This document shows, piece by piece, positions 48,492 to 51,166 of a stretch of 51,166 nt of DNA. Where the stretch lies: the NCBI GenBank assembly GCA_017421045.1, contig JAFQMC010000024.1, positions 1 to 51,166 of the forward strand. The letters run 5' to 3'. The notes under the pieces were generated by a model. That model saw only the letters and a program-made list of their open reading frames with translations, was not told where the DNA came from and searched no databases. This stretch comes from Clostridia bacterium (lineage in GTDB: Bacteria; Bacillota; Clostridia; Oscillospirales; Acutalibacteraceae). The translations under genes and the position numbers were made by a program. How positions within the stretch are numbered: the stretch's first letter is position 1; the number at the start of each line of letters is the position of its first letter.

Positions 48492-51166
48492 ATGAAAAGA
48501 GCAAAAAAACTCCTGTGTATGCTTCTTGCGATTATGACCGTTGTGTCACTTTGCGCAGTAGGCTTCACAGCACAGGCTGCTGTAGTTGATACAGCAGAAA
48601 CAAGCGTCGCTTATCCCACTGCAGCAGATGATTTCACATGGGATAACGCAACAGTTTATTTTCTTCTGACAGACCGTTTCAACAACGGTAAAACATCAAA
48701 CGACCACAGCTACAACCGTGGCAAGGATCAGGACGGCAACGTTGCATCTATCAGCAACAATGTCGCTACCTTCCAGGGCGGTGACTTTGTCGGTATCACA
48801 CAGAAGATCAAAGATGGTTACTTTGACGACCTGGGTATTAACGCAATCTGGGTTGCAGGTTGGTTCGAGCAGATTCACGGCTACGCAGTAGGTGGTGATG
48901 GTAAGAAGAGCTTCCCTCACTACGCTTACCACGGCTACTACGGCCTTGATTTCTCAGAGCTTGACAAGAACTTCGGTACAGAGGCTGAGTTCAAAGAGAT
49001 GATCGATACAGCTCACGAGCATGGCATCCGCATCGTTCTTGATGTAGTTCTCAATCACCCCGGTTACAACACCATGTACGATATGAACGAGTACAACTTC
49101 GGTACTCTTTACAGTGGTTGGCAGGATGTTTACTACAATTACGGTAACATCAACCAGACCAACTATCACGCAAAGATTGGCTATCAGGACAATGCCAACA
49201 ACTGGGCAAGATGGTGGGGAACCAACTGGATCCGTGCAGGTCTTGCAGGATATCAGGGCGGTGACGGCTCCGACCTTAAGGGCGAAGTTAGCTACCTTCC
49301 CGACTTCAAAACAGAGACTACAAATACAGTAGGTATTCCTCAGATTCTCACAACAAAGTGGAACAAAGAGGGAACTTACAACACAAAGGTAAACGAGCTT
49401 AATTCCACACTTTCCAAGTATAACATCGGCAACCAGACAGTAGGTAATTCTCTTGTTGCATGGTATGCACAGTGGGTTGAGCAGTATGGTATCGACGGCT
49501 TCCGTTGCGATACTGCAAAGCATGTTGAGCAGTCCACATGGAAAAAGCTCTCCGATGCCTGCACAAAGGCTCTTGCAAACTGGAGAAAAGCTAACCCCAA
49601 TGCAACAGGCGCAAACTGGGACGAAGAGTTCTGGATGACAGGCGAAAACTGGGGTCAGGGACTTTCTAACAACAGCTACTACCAGAACGGCTTCGACTCT
49701 ATGATCAACTTCTCCTTCTCCTCTGACAACAAGGGTAACGGCGCCAATGGTATGAAGAAGTCCAGCAACATCAACAGCACATATGCTGACTACGCAAATC
49801 AGATCAACAACAACCCCAACTTCAACGTTCTCACATACATCTCATCCCACGATACAGGCCTCTGCCGTGATGACCTCTACTATCAGGGTTCTGCACTTCT
49901 GCTTCTGCCTGGCGCAGTTCAGATTTTCTACGGAGATGAGACTAACAGACAGTACGTTGACTGCTCTATCCATGACCACAGAATGAGATGTTTCATGAAC
50001 TGGAACAGCATGGATAACGGTGTTCTCTCTCACTGGCAGAAGGTTGGTTCCTTCCGTAACGACCACGTTGCAGTCGGTGCAGGTGCTCACGCAAGCATCA
50101 ATGCAACTTCCGGTGTTGGATTTACACGTACATACAACAAAAACGGTGTAACCGATAAGGTTGCTTGCGTAATCAGCGCAACAAACAACTCTAACGTAAC
50201 ACTGACAGTTTCCAGCGTATTCACTAACGGTACAGTTGTCCGCAATGCATACGACGGCAAGACAGCAACTGTTACAAACGGCACAGTTACATTCAACTCT
50301 GGCGCTCACGGCACAATCCTTGTTGAGGCAACAGATACAACTCCCACACAGCCCACAACAGTAACTGAACCCACAACAGCAAAGACAGAGCCTACAACTA
50401 CAAAGACAGAGCCCACAACAACCAAGACTGAGCCTACAACAGTTAAGCCTGTAGGTCCCGCAGTTTACGTTGTTCTCGGCGATGCAGACCTTTCTGAGAA
50501 GGTAAATGTCAAGGATGCAACAACAGTTCAGAAGTATGTTGCAAGTCTTTCTTCACTTTCAGACCTCGCTCTGATTGCAGCAAACGTTGACGGCAGTGCA
50601 GCTGTTAATGTTAAGGACGCAACAGCAATCCAGAAGTTCGTTGCAGGTCTTGAGACAGGATATGCTGTCGGTTCAAAGATCAAGGTTTCCGGCTCCGATG
50701 ATACTCAGCCTACAACAACCAAGACAGAGCCTACAACAGCAAAAACAGAACCTACAACCAAGACAGAACCCACAACAGCAGATGACGGTAACACCATCGA
50801 CCTGACTCAGATTGACGGTCAGATTATCGTTCTTGCAAACAACAGCTATGGCAATCCCTATCAGCACTGCTGGACAGACGGTGGCGATGCATACAACACA
50901 TGGCCCGGCGAGGCACTTCAGCAGATGGGCGGTTACTACTTCGCAATCATCCCCGATGCTGCAAACATGATTATCTTCAATGATAACGGCGGTGCTCAGA
51001 CAGCAGACCTCTCCATTCCCGGTGAGTTTGCAATCTACGATATGGCGTCCGGTTCCTGGGCAGGTTATCTTTCCGATTATGTTGACGTAACCAAGTTCCC
51101 CACAGACGGAACCATTAATCCCAACCCCAACCCCGATCCTGATCCCGATCCCGATCCCGATCCCGA
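48492..51166 (+). CDS. Secreted alpha-amylase (GH13, MalS-like) with internal dockerin and CBM26-like module, 3' end outside window
   Basis: At least 891 residues; no stop is reached. A signal peptide (about 1-28, FTAQAA) precedes a GH13 domain close to E. coli MalS: EQIHGY, FPHYAYHGYYGLDFSELDKN, DVVLNH, nucleophile Asp340 in GFRCDTAKHVE, acid/base Glu385 in TGENWG and Asp454 in ISSHDT. After a beta domain come TEPTT linkers, a type I dockerin (about 663-725), a second TEPTT linker and a CBM26-like starch-binding module (about 775-850; WPGEALQQMGGYYF, IIFNDNGGAQTADL). The protein then enters an Asn/Asp-Pro repeat at the edge. It should hydrolyse alpha-1,4-glucans while held on a cohesin scaffold. 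ATG 48492 has AAAGGAATG upstream. Confidence 0.93.
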   Translation, partial: MKRAKKLLCMLLAIMTVVSLCAVGFTAQAAVVDTAETSVAYPTAADDFTWDNATVYFLLTDRFNNGKTSNDHSYNRGKDQDGNVASISNNVATFQGGDFVGITQKIKDGYFDDLGINAIWVAGWFEQIHGYAVGGDGKKSFPHYAYHGYYGLDFSELDKNFGTEAEFKEMIDTAHEHGIRIVLDVVLNHPGYNTMYDMNEYNFGTLYSGWQDVYYNYGNINQTNYHAKIGYQDNANNWARWWGTNWIRAGLAGYQGGDGSDLKGEVSYLPDFKTETTNTVGIPQILTTKWNKEGTYNTKVNELNSTLSKYNIGNQTVGNSLVAWYAQWVEQYGIDGFRCDTAKHVEQSTWKKLSDACTKALANWRKANPNATGANWDEEFWMTGENWGQGLSNNSYYQNGFDSMINFSFSSDNKGNGANGMKKSSNINSTYADYANQINNNPNFNVLTYISSHDTGLCRDDLYYQGSALLLLPGAVQIFYGDETNRQYVDCSIHDHRMRCFMNWNSMDNGVLSHWQKVGSFRNDHVAVGAGAHASINATSGVGFTRTYNKNGVTDKVACVISATNNSNVTLTVSSVFTNGTVVRNAYDGKTATVTNGTVTFNSGAHGTILVEATDTTPTQPTTVTEPTTAKTEPTTTKTEPTTTKTEPTTVKPVGPAVYVVLGDADLSEKVNVKDATTVQKYVASLSSLSDLALIAANVDGSAAVNVKDATAIQKFVAGLETGYAVGSKIKVSGSDDTQPTTTKTEPTTAKTEPTTKTEPTTADDGNTIDLTQIDGQIIVLANNSYGNPYQHCWTDGGDAYNTWPGEALQQMGGYYFAIIPDAANMIIFNDNGGAQTADLSIPGEFAIYDMASGSWAGYLSDYVDVTKFPTDGTINPNPNPDPDPDPDPDP
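50361..50455 (+). repeat. TEPTT-coding tandem repeat, first amylase linker
   Basis: An 18 nt period codes for KTEPTT units with small codon changes. It links the GH13 part to the dockerin and is likely O-glycosylated or extended. The same unit returns at 50706-50780 after the dockerin. Confidence 0.8.
50706..50780 (+). repeat. TEPTT-coding tandem repeat, second amylase linker
   Basis: Four further TEPTT units lie between the dockerin and the CBM26-like module, nearly identical in DNA to the first linker. Confidence 0.8.
51117..51166 (+). repeat. Asn-Pro/Asp-Pro tandem repeat at the window end
   Basis: Six-base units (AACCCC then GATCCC) code for NP then DP dipeptides, running off the edge. 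It is probably a linker to another module beyond the window. Confidence 0.85.

Noticed and set aside
50361-50780. Regular repeats that might suggest a CRISPR-like array
   Set aside because: The repeats are coding TEPTT linkers without unique spacers, in frame within the amylase gene.

Overview
The window comes from a low-to-mid GC Gram-positive anaerobe, most likely a Ruminococcus-like member of the Clostridia (Oscillospiraceae). The basis is a T-box in front of pheST, consensus sigma-A promoters (TTGACA, 17 nt, TATAAT), abundant Shine-Dalgarno starts including TTG starts, IreB, a LytTR/DUF3021 pair, five Cys-lipobox lipoproteins and, above all, three secreted proteins carrying type I dockerins of the same NVKDAT..IQK style. 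The dockerins imply that the organism builds a cellulosome- or amylosome-like complex, although no cohesin or scaffoldin lies in the window. I cannot name the species. No prophage, transposon or CRISPR array is visible.

Layout. 1-860: end of an rRNA operon, with 23S, tRNA-Lys, tRNA-Glu, 5S and tRNA-Asn, then a terminator; a good promoter sits directly before 5S. 1212-3480: a membrane-anchored Ntn amide hydrolase, a small membrane protein and a LytTR regulator with its DUF3021 membrane partner. 3.5-6.9 kb: an anion permease, a possible 15-codon ORF, a small membrane protein and an Na+-dependent (SNF) symporter. 7.1-10.5 kb: a large secreted CotH-kinase protein with dockerin. 10.6-17.4 kb: MATE exporter, pyrophosphatase and a heterodimeric ABC exporter bracketed by two DUF308/HdeD-like membrane proteins. 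17.6-20.6 kb: tsaD and GTP-type PEP carboxykinase. 20.6-28 kb: two housekeeping operons (transglutaminase-like lipoprotein, ruvX, an Lgt-like gene; then alr, polA, an arginine-phosphatase-like gene and rimI).

28-35.7 kb is mostly on the minus strand: a small lipoprotein, an orphan F420-ligase-like protein, an O-antigen-ligase-like polymerase with a lipoprotein, and a ferrous iron operon (feoA, feoB, a Cys-rich FeoB partner). Next to feo, on the plus strand, is an iron-type DtxR repressor. Three matching palindromes (TTAGC-N4-GCTAA, one imperfect) sit at the feo promoter and in the feoA-feoB gap, so this is a readable iron regulon. 35.8-37.4 kb is a BspA-type leucine-rich repeat protein with a dockerin. 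37.4-41.9 kb on the minus strand: a protein I do not recognise, IreB, and pheST under a Phe T-box. 42-44 kb: a membrane protein, nnrD and a lipoprotein. 44-48.2 kb, minus strand: potABCD polyamine uptake. 48.5 kb to the end: a secreted MalS-type alpha-amylase with an internal dockerin and a CBM26-like starch-binding module, cut by the window edge inside an Asp-Pro repeat.

Most of the window is ordinary core genome. The accessory interest lies in the dockerin proteins, the Feo/DtxR operators, the LytTR/DUF3021 pair with an inverted repeat on its own promoter, and a few family members with changed key residues (Lgt-like protein, PolA exonuclease domain, asymmetric ABC exporter).
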